From CATOSP01 sp034422355 (GTDB taxonomy: Bacteria; Chloroflexota; Dehalococcoidia; Lucifugimonadales; UBA3495), in contig DAOUJS010000023.1 in the NCBI GenBank assembly GCA_034422355.1, forward strand, positions 1-31,940: a DNA stretch of 31,940 bases, in the 5' to 3' direction. Below are positions 9,577-17,055 of this stretch, one piece after another. The notes beneath the pieces are model-generated. The model was not told where the DNA came from and ran no database searches. It worked only from the letters and a program-made list of their open reading frames with translations. The translations under genes and the position numbers were made by a program. Positions within the stretch are counted from its first letter, which is position 1. The number at the start of each line of letters is the position of its first letter.

Positions 9577-9794
9577 GCTCCTTGCGGAACAACAGGGCAT
9601 CAACTCACATGTGATAGTCTAGATTTAATCTGACACCCGGCGAAGGCTGTGACGCCGATACGTCGAAGGTCAAAGCCGGAGTCCTCTACGTTTCAAGTAT
9701 CTTCTGGATTCACTCAGTGCAGGCGTTAGCCTTGCCTTGCTACAATTATCCCCGAACTGCCGCGTGGATGGACATTGACGAAGCAAGCGTCAAC
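9577..9794. other. Intergenic spacer, no gene
   Basis: No convincing open frame. TGCTACAAT at 9738-9746 has the form of an extended -10 element (TGnTAnnnT) about 50 bases before repeat copy C; TGCTATAGT occupies a similar position before copy B (16509-16517). This is only suggestive. Confidence 0.3.
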
Positions 9795-9851
9795 AAGCTG
9801 GATAAAATCAAGAACTTCTCGCATCAGGTTCGATGTGTCCCCGTAACCGAT
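9795..9851 (+). repeat. Dispersed intergenic element, copy C, cut by the IS21 element
   Basis: AAGCTGGATAAAATCAAGAA is nearly identical to copy A, and the following CATCAGGTT matches copy B. Similarity fades before the IS21 left end at 9852. No continuation is found beyond the IS right end at 12178, so the insertion was accompanied by a deletion or the copy was already partial. Confidence 0.5.
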
Positions 9852-9877
9852 TGTGAATTTCCGGCAACATTGACCCA
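9852..9877 (+). repeat. IS21 left terminal inverted repeat
   Basis: Reads inward from the istB side, starting TGTGAATTTCCGGCAACA. It pairs with the inverse of 12153-12178 with two mismatches. The end lies inside repeat copy C. Confidence 0.75.
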
Positions 9878-9949
9878 GGGCTTTCCCCAAGCATTGCCCC
9901 CCCTTTGGGAGCCTGTTCAATAAATTAGTATCACCTTGTGATTGGCGAA

Positions 9950-10735
9950 TCAATCCCCTTTATTCGTGAAAATCCTGGGCACCGTGCCCAGAAGAGCCTG
10001 GTGGGGAGAGAGTTTTTCCCGATAGCTGGTTCCCTCGATCACGATCTGATAAGAGGCATTGGCCAGCCGGTCCAGGGCGCTGTTCCCCAGGATGGGGTCC
10101 TCAAAGAGGCTCAGCCATTCCTCGACGGCCCGATTGCTGGTTACGATGAAGCTGGAGACCCGATGCCGGTTGATGATGAGTTCGTAAAGGTCGGCGGACT
10201 CCTGGGGACTGAACCGGTGCAGGCTCAGGTCGTCCAGGATCAACAAGTCGGGAGAGAGGAAGGAGCGAAAGGTCCGCTCCAGGGAATTGTCCACCCGGGC
10301 CTGGTTCATACTGCGAAAGAATTGGTCGGCATGGAGAAAGCGGACGCTGTGGCCGGCCCGGACGGCGGCGTGGCCCAGGGCCTGGGCCAGGAAGGTCTTG
10401 CCCACGCCCGCGGGACCCACCAGGAGCACGTGCTCATGCTTATCCAGGAATTCCAGGGAGAAGGCGGCGTCGAGGAGCCTGCGGTCCAGAGTGACCGAGG
10501 CGGACCAATCGAAGTCTTCCAGGGCACAGGGGTCCTCGAAGCCGGCAGCCCGCATGCGCAATTGCAGCCGCCGGTTGTCCCGGCGGTTCACCTCATCGCT
10601 GAGGATGATCTCCAGGAAGGACGCATAGTCCAACTGCTCCCTGCGGGCCAGGGCGATACGTTCGGGCAGGGTATCGGCTATGGGGCCCAGCCTGAGCTTC
10701 TTGAGCAAGGGCACCAGGTCAACGGGTCTGGTCAT
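9950..10735 (-). CDS. istB: IS21 family transposition helper ATPase IstB
   Basis: This 261-residue AAA+ ATPase helps the IstA transposase choose and assemble on target DNA. The frame is open to 10849, but ATG at 10733-10735 has AAGGAG upstream and overlaps the istA stop (ATGA), as is usual in IS21. The characteristic N-terminal LLKKLRLGPIADTLPERI region is followed by the Walker A motif GPAGVGKTFLA (near residue 108), the Walker B LLILDDLSL, and the sensor region IVTSNRAVEEW. Length matches the family. The protein looks intact, although its partner IstA is truncated, so it has no obvious role here. Confidence 0.92.
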   Translation of the reverse strand: MTRPVDLVPLLKKLRLGPIADTLPERIALARREQLDYASFLEIILSDEVNRRDNRRLQLRMRAAGFEDPCALEDFDWSASVTLDRRLLDAAFSLEFLDKHEHVLLVGPAGVGKTFLAQALGHAAVRAGHSVRFLHADQFFRSMNQARVDNSLERTFRSFLSPDLLILDDLSLHRFSPQESADLYELIINRHRVSSFIVTSNRAVEEWLSLFEDPILGNSALDRLANASYQIVIEGTSYREKLSPHQALLGTVPRIFTNKGD

Positions 10736-11367
10736 GACACACTCTCCTTGTGGTGGTTGGAATAGAGGTAGTCGCTCTTGGCCTGGGCAAAGACGGCGCC
10801 GGGACGGGCGAACCGGCCGGCTGGCAGCGGTTGGGGCGCCGATGGGCAAGCTTCCTGTTCCAGGGCCTGTACGAGGATGCGCTCCACGCGCCTTACGTCG
10901 ATGAGGTCCACCTCCAGGGCCTTATGGCACGCGGCGTCCAGCCGCTGCGCCGTGTAGCGTTCGCCCAGCCGGAGGAGCTTGTGGCCCTGTCGGAGCTTGG
11001 CCCAGGGGAGCGGGCCTGCCAACAACCGGTCGGCGAACTCACCGACCGCTGGGCCCAGCTCCCTGGCGCTGGCCTTGATCCGGTCGGGGGCCCTGGTGGT
11101 GTAGGCCGACAACTCGGCAGGGTAGTCGCCGGGGTCGGTGGACCGGCTGCCCCGGGGTTGGCGGACGTGGGTCTTGAGTAGGCGGCCCCGGTGGTAGATG
11201 TGCACCAGCTTGCTGTCCACCCGCACCTCCACCTTCTGGCCAGGAGGCCAGAGGGAGGCAGGAACCGAATAGAGCGCCTGCAGGCACTGGATATGATGGT
11301 CCTGGTGGACCTTGGCGTGGCGCCAGTCGGCGATCTCGTAAGGCTCGCCGTTCCAGCAACTGTGATG
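10732..11367 (-). pseudogene. istA: IS21 transposase IstA, C-terminal remnant
   Basis: The minus-strand frame ends at TGA overlapping the istB start. It encodes the C-terminal part of IstA: NGEPYEIADWRHAKVHQDHH near the break, then VEVRVDSKLVHIYHRG, a beta-rich Mu-transposase-like C-terminal domain, and a Lys/Arg-rich end. The N-terminal HTH and the DDE catalytic core are missing. Similarity stops at about 11367, exactly where the right end of an IS110-family fragment begins. The frame is uninterrupted up to that point, so damage came from insertion or deletion rather than slow decay. Confidence 0.85.
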
Positions 11368-11764
11368 GATGTCAAGAGGTTACGACCGGTAAACCCCAAG
11401 GCTGGCCGGTTTTCACCATGGCGTTGAGGATCACGAGCATCTTGCGCATACACGCGACCAGGGCCACCTTCTTGGGCTTGCCAGCCGCCAGCAGCCTCTG
11501 GTAGAAGTCCCGGATCACCGGGTTGCAGCGGGTCGCGCTCAGCGTTCCCATGTAGAGGGCGCCTCGCACTCGGGAACGTCCGCCCCATACGGCGCGTTTG
11601 CCCCTCAGAGTCCCGCTGTCCCGATTGAAGGGAGCGACTCCCACCAGGGCAGCGATCTCCCGGCGGTTCAGCGTTCCCAACTCCGGCAGGTGGGCCAGCA
11701 GCGTCAGAGAGAGCTGCTCTCCCACGCCGGGAACCGTGCGCAGCAGGTCATCCTTTTCTCGCCA
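11368..11764 (-). pseudogene. IS110-family transposase C-terminal fragment 1
   Basis: Minus-strand frame ending at 11372. It covers the Transposase_20 (IS116/IS110/IS902) domain: LLRTVPGVGEQLSLTLLA, ELGTLNRREIAALVGVAPFN, RDSGTLRGKRAVWGG, then a Lys-rich ACMRKMLVILNAM end. The N-terminal DEDD (RuvC-like) half is absent. The end of the element lies next to GATGTCAAGAG (11368-11378), whose complement also follows fragment 2. The upstream side breaks abruptly at about 11764, where fragment 2 starts on the other strand. Confidence 0.8.
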
Positions 11765-11766
11765 CA

Positions 11767-12037
11767 CGGGACAGCGGCACCCTGCGAGGCAAACGTGCCG
11801 TTTGGGGCGGACGCACACGGGTACGGGCCGTCCTCTATATGGGAGCGTTGGTGGGCAGCCGCCACAATCCGGTCATCCGGGATTTCTCCCAGAAGCTGGT
11901 GGCGGCCGGTAAACCCAAGAAGGTGGCCTTGGTCGCCTGTATGCGTAAACTGCTCGTTATCCTCAACGCAATGCTCAAGCATCGCTCATCTTGGGGCGGC
12001 ATGAGTTCGAGATTCCCGAACCCTTCCTCTTGACATC
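11767..12037 (+). pseudogene. IS110-family transposase C-terminal fragment 2 (opposite strand)
   Basis: Plus-strand frame from CGG at 11767 to TGA at 12031-12033: RDSGTLRGKRAVWGGRTRVR, then NPVIRDFSQKLVAAGKPKKV and ACMRKLLVILNAMLKH. It is homologous to fragment 1 but clearly diverged (ALVGSRHN for TLSATRCN; a different C-terminal tail), so it comes from a related element rather than a recent inverted duplication. CTCTTGACATC at 12027-12037 mirrors the sequence beside fragment 1, marking the shared right end of both elements. No start codon or catalytic half remains. Confidence 0.8.
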
Positions 12038-12152
12038 AAAGACGGTTGCTCCCGGTACGCCATCCCTGCACCTCCAAAACTGAAGTGCAGCAATGGTCGC
12101 CGATTGGCTCCCAAAGGGTGGGTCAATGTAGCAGGAAATTTCCTGCATGGGG

Positions 12153-12178
12153 TGGGTCAAAGTTGCGGGAAATTCACA
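12153..12178 (-). repeat. IS21 right terminal inverted repeat
   Basis: Complement starts TGTGAATTTCCCGCAACT and matches the left repeat at 24 of 26 positions. A second related motif occurs further inside at about 12108-12142, as expected for IS21 ends. Confidence 0.75.
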
Positions 12179-12454
12179 GAAGTCGATGATCTCGCCTTCC
12201 AGGCAGATGTGGACGTCTTCGGCATATTCTGGTTGAAGTCCCGCCCGGTAGGGGTTAGCTTCGAAGGCCGCGTCCCTTTCCCGAACGAGATCAAGGCCAC
12301 GGCAATCAGCGGAAGATTGTCCTGCTTGGGCAGACACTGAATGATCCAAGACTTGGCTGGCTCCGGCGTTTGTGTATGCCAGGAGCAAGAGGAAGAGCGG
12401 GAGTCTGAGCTGATTAGTCCTGGCAAACGGCATCGTTGTTTTGAGAAACAACAT
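12179..12454 (-). pseudogene. Secreted protein of unknown function, 3' end lost at the IS21 junction
   Basis: The minus-strand frame starts at ATG 12454-12452 with a GAGGGGG stretch upstream, and runs into the IS21 right end at 12178, then on through IS DNA to a chance stop near 11975. The first 30 or so residues form a signal peptide (basic n-region, LRLPLFLLLLAYTNAGA core, likely cleavage after a small residue). The mature part keeps only about 60 residues, with two cysteines and no domain I recognise. The rest of the gene is not found on the other side of the IS. Probably non-functional or a truncated protein. Confidence 0.5.
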
Positions 12455-12485
12455 GGGGACCCCCTCACAGACAAGGTCGGTTGAT

Positions 12486-12606
12486 TGCCAAGTCATCCGG
12501 CCCACACGCACCTGTAAGGGGGCACGTGCTCTGCACGAGGAGTGCAGAGTGGCCGACCTTTAGGCGCGTGTTGTGAAGGGAATTCAGCTTTCCGGATGAC
12601 TTGGCA
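12486..12606. repeat. 15-base inverted repeat enclosing a hairpin (MITE-like)
   Basis: TGCCAAGTCATCCGG at 12486-12500 is repeated exactly, inverted, at 12592-12606, enclosing 91 bases. Inside is a hairpin, CTCTGCAC at 12529-12536 with GTGCAGAG at 12542-12549. There is no open frame and no clear target duplication. It could be a miniature inverted-repeat element or a double regulatory site between the truncated secreted gene and the restriction-modification operon. Confidence 0.5.
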
Positions 12607-12690
12607 CAAGGATTTTAGCAAATGAGGCAAGGTTCAGGAAGGGCCAGAACGCGGTTTCAGAGTTGCGCCCTGGGTTGACGAGTTTTATCC

Positions 12691-12719
12691 TTGACAAGGT
12701 AACAATCGGCGCATATAAG
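12691..12719 (+). promoter_or_regulatory. Sigma-70-like promoter of the restriction-modification operon
   Basis: TTGACA at 12691-12696, then exactly 17 bases, then TATAAG at 12714-12719. Transcription would start near 12726, about 50 bases before the methyltransferase ATG at 12778. This is the best promoter match in the window. Confidence 0.7.
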
Positions 12720-12777
12720 AAATTCTGGTATAAGCTTGGCATCGAACCCAGCAACCGAGGATTAACGAGGAGAGAAA

Positions 12778-13677
12778 ATGGTGCGAGCACCCTCTGTGAT
12801 TTATTTGGATGAGGACGACATCGAGTCCCTACCCGACACCACAATCGCAAGTGCCCGGAAGAAGAAGTTGATACCTTTTGGCTGGTACGGCGGCAAATAT
12901 AGCCACCTTGACTGGCTGCTTCCCTTGTTGCCGGAGGCCCACCATTACTGCGAGCCGTTCGGAGGTTCTGGAGCAGTGCTGATCAATCGGTCGCCCTCTC
13001 CCGTGGAAACCTATAACGACCTTGATGGAGAAGTTGTTAATTTCTTCCGGGTCTTGAGAGAGCAAAGAGAGCAGCTTATTGAACACATACAACTGACTCC
13101 TTTCTCCCGCGAAGAGTTCTGTTTGGCCTTAGCGGAAACGGACGACGAAATAACACCACTCGAAAGGGCCCGCAGATTCTTCGTGAGGGCCAGGCAAACC
13201 CGTACCGGACTGGCCCAGAGCGCTTCGCTCGGCAGATGGGCAAATTGCAAGAAGACCAGCAGGGCAGGAATGTCTGGCGTGGTCTCTCGGTGGCTGGGCA
13301 GTGGCGAGAGTTTGCCGGAAGTAGCGGCCCGTTTACTTCGGGTGCAGATTGAAAACAGACCTGCTATAGACGTGATCAACCTCTACGACAGCGAAGACAC
13401 GCTGTTCTACTGCGACCCTCCGTACTCGCACAGTTCACGTTCAGACAGCAAGGCGTACTCCTACGAGATGAGCGACCACGAACACGAGGAACTTGCCGAC
13501 CGCCTGCATCTCGTGCTAGGAAAAGTAGCGGTTTCGGGCTACCGCTGCGAATTGATGGACAACCTCTATGCCGATTGGACACTTCACTTGGGTCCCGAAA
13601 AGCAATCGCCGTCCAACAAGCAACTGCGTCAAGAAGCCCTCTGGACCAATTACGGAGACGAGCAACATGCCTGTTGA
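12778..13677 (+). CDS. DNA N6-adenine methyltransferase (MTase_D12/Dam family)
   Basis: The 299-residue enzyme transfers a methyl group from S-adenosylmethionine to adenine N6, protecting host DNA from the endonuclease encoded next. Start ATG has GAGGAGA seven bases upstream. Family motifs in order: FGWYGGK (34-40), CEPFGGSGAV (58-67, SAM-binding motif I), NDLDGEVVNFFRVL (80-93), the catalytic DPPY (213-216), and the C-terminal LWTNY (288-292). Length is normal for D12-class enzymes. The gene overlaps the next by 11 bases, so the pair is co-translated. The recognition sequence cannot be read from the protein. Confidence 0.9.
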   Translation: MVRAPSVIYLDEDDIESLPDTTIASARKKKLIPFGWYGGKYSHLDWLLPLLPEAHHYCEPFGGSGAVLINRSPSPVETYNDLDGEVVNFFRVLREQREQLIEHIQLTPFSREEFCLALAETDDEITPLERARRFFVRARQTRTGLAQSASLGRWANCKKTSRAGMSGVVSRWLGSGESLPEVAARLLRVQIENRPAIDVINLYDSEDTLFYCDPPYSHSSRSDSKAYSYEMSDHEHEELADRLHLVLGKVAVSGYRCELMDNLYADWTLHLGPEKQSPSNKQLRQEALWTNYGDEQHAC

Positions 13678-14749
13678 TTACGGCGTCTGTTCGGAGGCTC
13701 TGGAGGCCGCATTCACTTATGCCGAGGGAGCATTCCTAGAGGACAGGCACGAAAACACTCAGGGGGCGACGGTAAACGAGGATCTAGATACCGTCTTCGC
13801 CTCTGGGACCCAGGCCTTCCGAGAAGTGCTGGTAGGTTGCGTCTTAGCCCTCATTTCTGACCAGTCCATCGACATTACCAAGCCCTACGCTAGCCAGGGC
13901 GACGACGCCTTCAACGGAAGGTCGTTGGATCAGCAAGTAGTAAATCCTGCGCTAAAACAAAGGCGCATTCCGTCGTCAGGTGGCCCCTATCTTAATGTCT
14001 TCCGGCGCTCAGTCGAGTTCGTGCCTGCCACAAGGAGCGGGGTATTACATAAGGGAGCCTATGATGCTTTCCTACGTATCCTAGATTACGTTGCCTCTGA
14101 GTGCGAAGGCCTTACTTCCCTTCTCGAAGAGGTAGCTTACCGCTTCGTCTTACTGAGGGAGAAGAGCAACGTCCCCCTGAACCGCATTCAACGCATGAGC
14201 TTGGAGCAGATTTCGCACCTCGTTACACTCTTACTTGAGACCCCCAGCGGTGGACGTTTGCCCATGTTCATAGTCATCGCCACCCTCCAGGCAATCAAGG
14301 CAACTTTTGACCTGGATTGGGAAATTGACTGGCGAGACATAAATGTCGCAGATTCCGCCTCAGGTTTGGGCGGTGATATCGAGGTGACCCGCGACGGCCA
14401 GCAGTTATTGGTGGCTGAGGTTACCGAGCGGCGGGTCGATCAGACCCGCATTGTTACTACCTTCAACAACAAGATCGGGCCAAACGCTCTCGATGACTAT
14501 TTCTTCTTCGTGGGGGCTGAGGTGAACGACGCCGAGACATTGGGACGTGTCCGGCAGTATTTCGCTCAGGGCCACGAGATCAATTTCTTGGTTGTGGCCG
14601 AGTGGGTGCAGGCGCTACTCGCGACGATAGGCACTCAGGGCAGAAGACACTTCATAAACAATTTGATCGTCCTCCTTCAAGGCGACACCGTACCTGCTGC
14701 GCTTAGGGCAGCATGGAATAGCAGCGTGGATGAAGTAATCAGCAGCTAA
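13667..14749 (+). CDS. Type II restriction endonuclease, SacI-like family
   Basis: This 360-residue protein should cut unmodified DNA. The longer frame opens at 13568 inside the methyltransferase, but ATG at 13667 has GGAGACG upstream and overlaps the methyltransferase stop, the usual arrangement for paired genes. The N-terminal PYASQGDDAFNGRSLD (73-88), IPSSGGPYLNVFRRSV (101-116) and central helical region recall the RE_SacI family from memory; no search was possible. A possible PD-(D/E)xK-like core is GGDIEV (D237) followed by VAEVTE (E251, E254). If the family holds, the target may resemble that of SacI, but specificity is not predictable from sequence alone. Confidence 0.7.
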   Translation: MPVDYGVCSEALEAAFTYAEGAFLEDRHENTQGATVNEDLDTVFASGTQAFREVLVGCVLALISDQSIDITKPYASQGDDAFNGRSLDQQVVNPALKQRRIPSSGGPYLNVFRRSVEFVPATRSGVLHKGAYDAFLRILDYVASECEGLTSLLEEVAYRFVLLREKSNVPLNRIQRMSLEQISHLVTLLLETPSGGRLPMFIVIATLQAIKATFDLDWEIDWRDINVADSASGLGGDIEVTRDGQQLLVAEVTERRVDQTRIVTTFNNKIGPNALDDYFFFVGAEVNDAETLGRVRQYFAQGHEINFLVVAEWVQALLATIGTQGRRHFINNLIVLLQGDTVPAALRAAWNSSVDEVISS

Positions 14750-15543
14750 TGGGAGGAAGGAAGGAATTAGTTGTGGTATCTTTCGCGGCGTTGGTATTGT
14801 TTGGTTGTGGCAGCAATGCTGCGCCATCCGACCAGTCGGCGAAGATGTACGAGGCGGCCCGGGTGCCTGTATTTGAACTGGAGGCAAATTGTGGTCGCCT
14901 TTACCCAGACGAACCCAGCGGCAGGAACTACTGGGCCGGGCTCCTGCATCGCTGGATATTTCCGCCAGATGCGGTAGGGAACCTTGAAGCTTTGTGTATG
15001 CAGTATCGTGCCTATCGAGAAGCCGAACTCAAGCTGGGACCATCCGATTACGACAAAGACCTCTCGATCCCCCCTTTGCTCCAGCCCGGACTGAGTAGCC
15101 CTACCACTAGCGATTCAAATTACGGCTGGATTATTCTGTTGGACGCCTCGTCCAGGGAAGACCGAACCAAAATGCTGGATGAAATGTCCCACGAAACAGT
15201 CCACATTATCGACGGGCCAAGTGAGTGCGGAACCTCAAATTACCTTGAGGAGGCTGTCGCGGAAGCCTTCGTACTTCACATGTTGGATTTTCCGCGCGGC
15301 GGAGTCTTGGAAAACACTCGATTTTCCCACACATCCCAATCAGGGCACGGCCTAGAATATCGAAGAGCCTTGGATGCTCTGGACGAAATAGCCACTGATT
15401 CCCGGCTGGATGATGCTAAGGCAATTCGAGCGAGATTTGGCTCACTTGGAGACGTTACAGAGCAAGACCTGGCTGGCGTGTACCCAGACGCCGACAAGGC
15501 CACGATTCAGCTATTAGCAAAGAAGTTCCCTTGTCCCGAATAG
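14749..15543 (+). CDS. Lipoprotein with an HExxH zinc-protease-like motif, coupled to the restriction gene
   Basis: The ATG shares its A with the stop of the endonuclease gene (TAATG), so translation is coupled; a GTG at 14773, behind a GGAAGGAA stretch, is an alternative start. The signal peptide ends in LVLFGC (C20), predicting a lipid-anchored protein. H148-E149-T-V-H152 is an HExxH motif, and YLEEAVAEAF, about 15 residues on, supplies a possible third zinc ligand (E167, E168 or E172), the gluzincin arrangement. Conserved cysteines flank the site (C160). No substrate can be named. Its presence in an operon with a restriction-modification pair is unusual; it may be an unrelated passenger or an accessory function. 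The 264 residues appear complete. Confidence 0.65.
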   Translation: MGGRKELVVVSFAALVLFGCGSNAAPSDQSAKMYEAARVPVFELEANCGRLYPDEPSGRNYWAGLLHRWIFPPDAVGNLEALCMQYRAYREAELKLGPSDYDKDLSIPPLLQPGLSSPTTSDSNYGWIILLDASSREDRTKMLDEMSHETVHIIDGPSECGTSNYLEEAVAEAFVLHMLDFPRGGVLENTRFSHTSQSGHGLEYRRALDALDEIATDSRLDDAKAIRARFGSLGDVTEQDLAGVYPDADKATIQLLAKKFPCPE

Positions 15544-15563
15544 AGCGTGGTCTAAAATGACTG

Positions 15564-16421
15564 ATGTCTCTACGCCTCCGACTGCGAGAAGGCTTGCGAG
15601 GCACTGCACGAATGAATGGAGAAGCCCCAAGCATGAGATCCAAAGACATGAGCATGGACGCCGCCGCAATGAGGGAGAGACTTCTGCCTTCTCTGGCGGA
15701 CTCCGTAGCGATAATACGTGATGGAATTTTCGACTACATCTACGGGGGACGGCCCGCCGCATATCGAAACGTGGCTGTGGAGCTTAGGAAGCTGTTGTTG
15801 GATAAGAATGCGGTCGCGTCCTTCGTGGGGAGGAAGAACACCCGGGCACCCAGCAACCTCATAGAGCTTGCATACGGGAACAAGGTCTATTTGCGGTCCT
15901 TCCTCCCAAAAGGGGGAGGCCTGGAAGACTCGGAATCTGATGGATGGCGTAACTCTGGCCCATCAAGGCGAGTGTCTTCCGAGTATATCCTTGTGGACGC
16001 TCACAAGACAGAAAACTTGGTTCTGCTTCGTGACTGGCTGTCAGAATGTTCGGTGCGTGACAACAACGGCACAATCAGGGGCAACGGGGTCATCATAGAG
16101 GATATTGCTGGCAAAGACGGCTCTCACATCATAGACAGAAAGCCCGCTTACTGGCGGAACGGAGTAGGTTTCGCACTTGTTCCCTCTAGCATAAACCTGG
16201 CCGATGTAGACATTACCAAGTTGGGCTACGAGTCCAATTGGGAACAATTCATCATCGACTCAGGGGTGAGGCTGCTCTATACCCTCGGTCCAGACAAGTT
16301 CACGTTCATCTTTGGAAGGTTTATTGTCGAATTGCATAAGCAGGTCACGGAGGCGGTAGCCTCTCAGAGGATACGCACGACGGGAGATTTTGAGCGACAT
16401 GATGCCTTCCGAAATCTGTAG
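15564..16421 (+). CDS. Conserved-looking hypothetical protein, last gene of the restriction-modification operon
   Basis: I do not recognise this protein. The longest frame gives 285 residues, but no candidate start has a strong ribosome site; ATG at 15612 or 15636 (MRSKDMSMDAAAMRE) is as likely as 15564. There is no signal peptide or membrane segment, so it should be cytoplasmic. It contains a helical N-terminal half (VAVELRKLLLDKNAVASFVG), a central region with paired strands (VYLRSFLPKGGG, EYILVDAH) and a C-terminal helix-rich part ending in FRNL. It lies 20 bases after the lipoprotein stop and ahead of the terminator at 16662, so it probably belongs to the same transcript. A defence accessory role is a guess from context only. 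Confidence 0.6.
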   Translation: MSLRLRLREGLRGTARMNGEAPSMRSKDMSMDAAAMRERLLPSLADSVAIIRDGIFDYIYGGRPAAYRNVAVELRKLLLDKNAVASFVGRKNTRAPSNLIELAYGNKVYLRSFLPKGGGLEDSESDGWRNSGPSRRVSSEYILVDAHKTENLVLLRDWLSECSVRDNNGTIRGNGVIIEDIAGKDGSHIIDRKPAYWRNGVGFALVPSSINLADVDITKLGYESNWEQFIIDSGVRLLYTLGPDKFTFIFGRFIVELHKQVTEAVASQRIRTTGDFERHDAFRNL

Positions 16422-16569
16422 ATGCAAAAAATCCGGGGTTCGGACTCTAGCGGGGTGATTAGATCCCGAGTAGCACTTTGCTGTGTCGGACATTCGGGAG
16501 CCTCACGTTGCTATAGTGGGCTAATATAAGCTCAAAATGAGGTGAGCAATTACTGTACAGCTTTACACC

Positions 16570-16692
16570 AAACCGGTTAAGAGCAAAGACCTTTCACATC
16601 AGGTTGTCGATGGTGGCTTAATCGGCCATCTATCCGCCTATACCCGAATGGTTTAGGTACCAAGCCCCTGCCGACAACGTGGGGGCTTTTCC
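16570..16692 (+). ncRNA. Dispersed intergenic element, copy B (candidate structured RNA)
   Basis: Aligned without gaps to copy A (639-760). Shared blocks include ACCTTTC, TTAATCGGCC and the terminator stem. GATGGT (about 16608-16613) can pair with GCCATC (16624-16629) across GGCTTAATCG; in copy A the two sides read GGTGGC and GCCGTC, so two pairs change from A-U/U-A to G-U/U-G without losing the stem. A second possible stem, ACCT with AGGT, lies just before it and is weaker in copy A. The protein frame open in copy A stops here. TGCTATAGT at 16509-16517 may be an extended -10. It could be a short RNA, or a 3'-end element of the preceding operon. Confidence 0.45.
16662..16690 (+). terminator. 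Rho-independent terminator ending repeat copy B
   Basis: AAGCCCC at 16662-16668 pairs with GGGGCTT, followed by TT; the loop (TGCCGACAACGTG) differs from that of copy A at several positions while the stem is unchanged. It closes the transcript of the restriction-modification operon or of the element. Confidence 0.65.
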
Positions 16693-17055
16693 TTTAGCCA
16701 GGTTCGCCCTTGGCAGATGAGACGAAGAGGTTTTGTTGAGTTAGTGGGTTCAATAAGACGCTGCTAGTCGCTTGCCGGCCACGTTCTTCCCCCACCGGTC
16801 TTCGAACCGCTTTCAAGCCCCAACCGGGTTTATCCTTATTGGCTTACCTGCGTAGCTGTTCATACGATTTCCCCCAAATTAGTACATAATAAGCCTCATA
16901 AAATACGCCAACCACACGGATGATGTTTTAAGATTCCCATCGTTGATTGGGTGGCGTTGAAGAAAAGCAAATTGAAGGGCACCCGTCTTGCCAAAACAGG
17001 CGACCGCTTTTTCCGTCTGTATCACTCCCGCAACACCAATCCGCAGAGGTATGCG
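16691..17055. other. Leader region of the lipoprotein cluster
   Basis: A frame is open from 16951, but it lacks a signal peptide before residue 36 and is judged to be leader. AT-rich sequence near 16875-16905 (TACATAATAAG, CATAAAATACG) is the likely promoter zone, but no -35/-10 pair stands out. Confidence 0.35.

Larger units (their letters stand above)
9852..12178 (-). mobile_element. IS21-family element, damaged, with IS110 fragments inside
   Basis: The element is bounded by terminal inverted repeats (24 of 26 bases identical) beginning TGTGAATTTCC and reaching TTGACCCA. It carries istB and the 3' part of istA on the minus strand, in the usual istA-istB order with overlapping stop and start. 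The right end also holds a second, internal copy of the ATTTCCTGCTACATTGACCCA type, the multiple terminal repeat typical of IS21 ends. The 5' part of istA has been lost and the space is filled by two inverted IS110-family fragments, so the element cannot transpose alone. No clear target-site duplication is visible in the flanks. Confidence 0.8.

Noticed and set aside
11704..11982. Minus-strand frame across the IS110 pair
   Set aside because: It is the antisense of fragment 2 joined to a shifted frame of fragment 1, not a separate gene.
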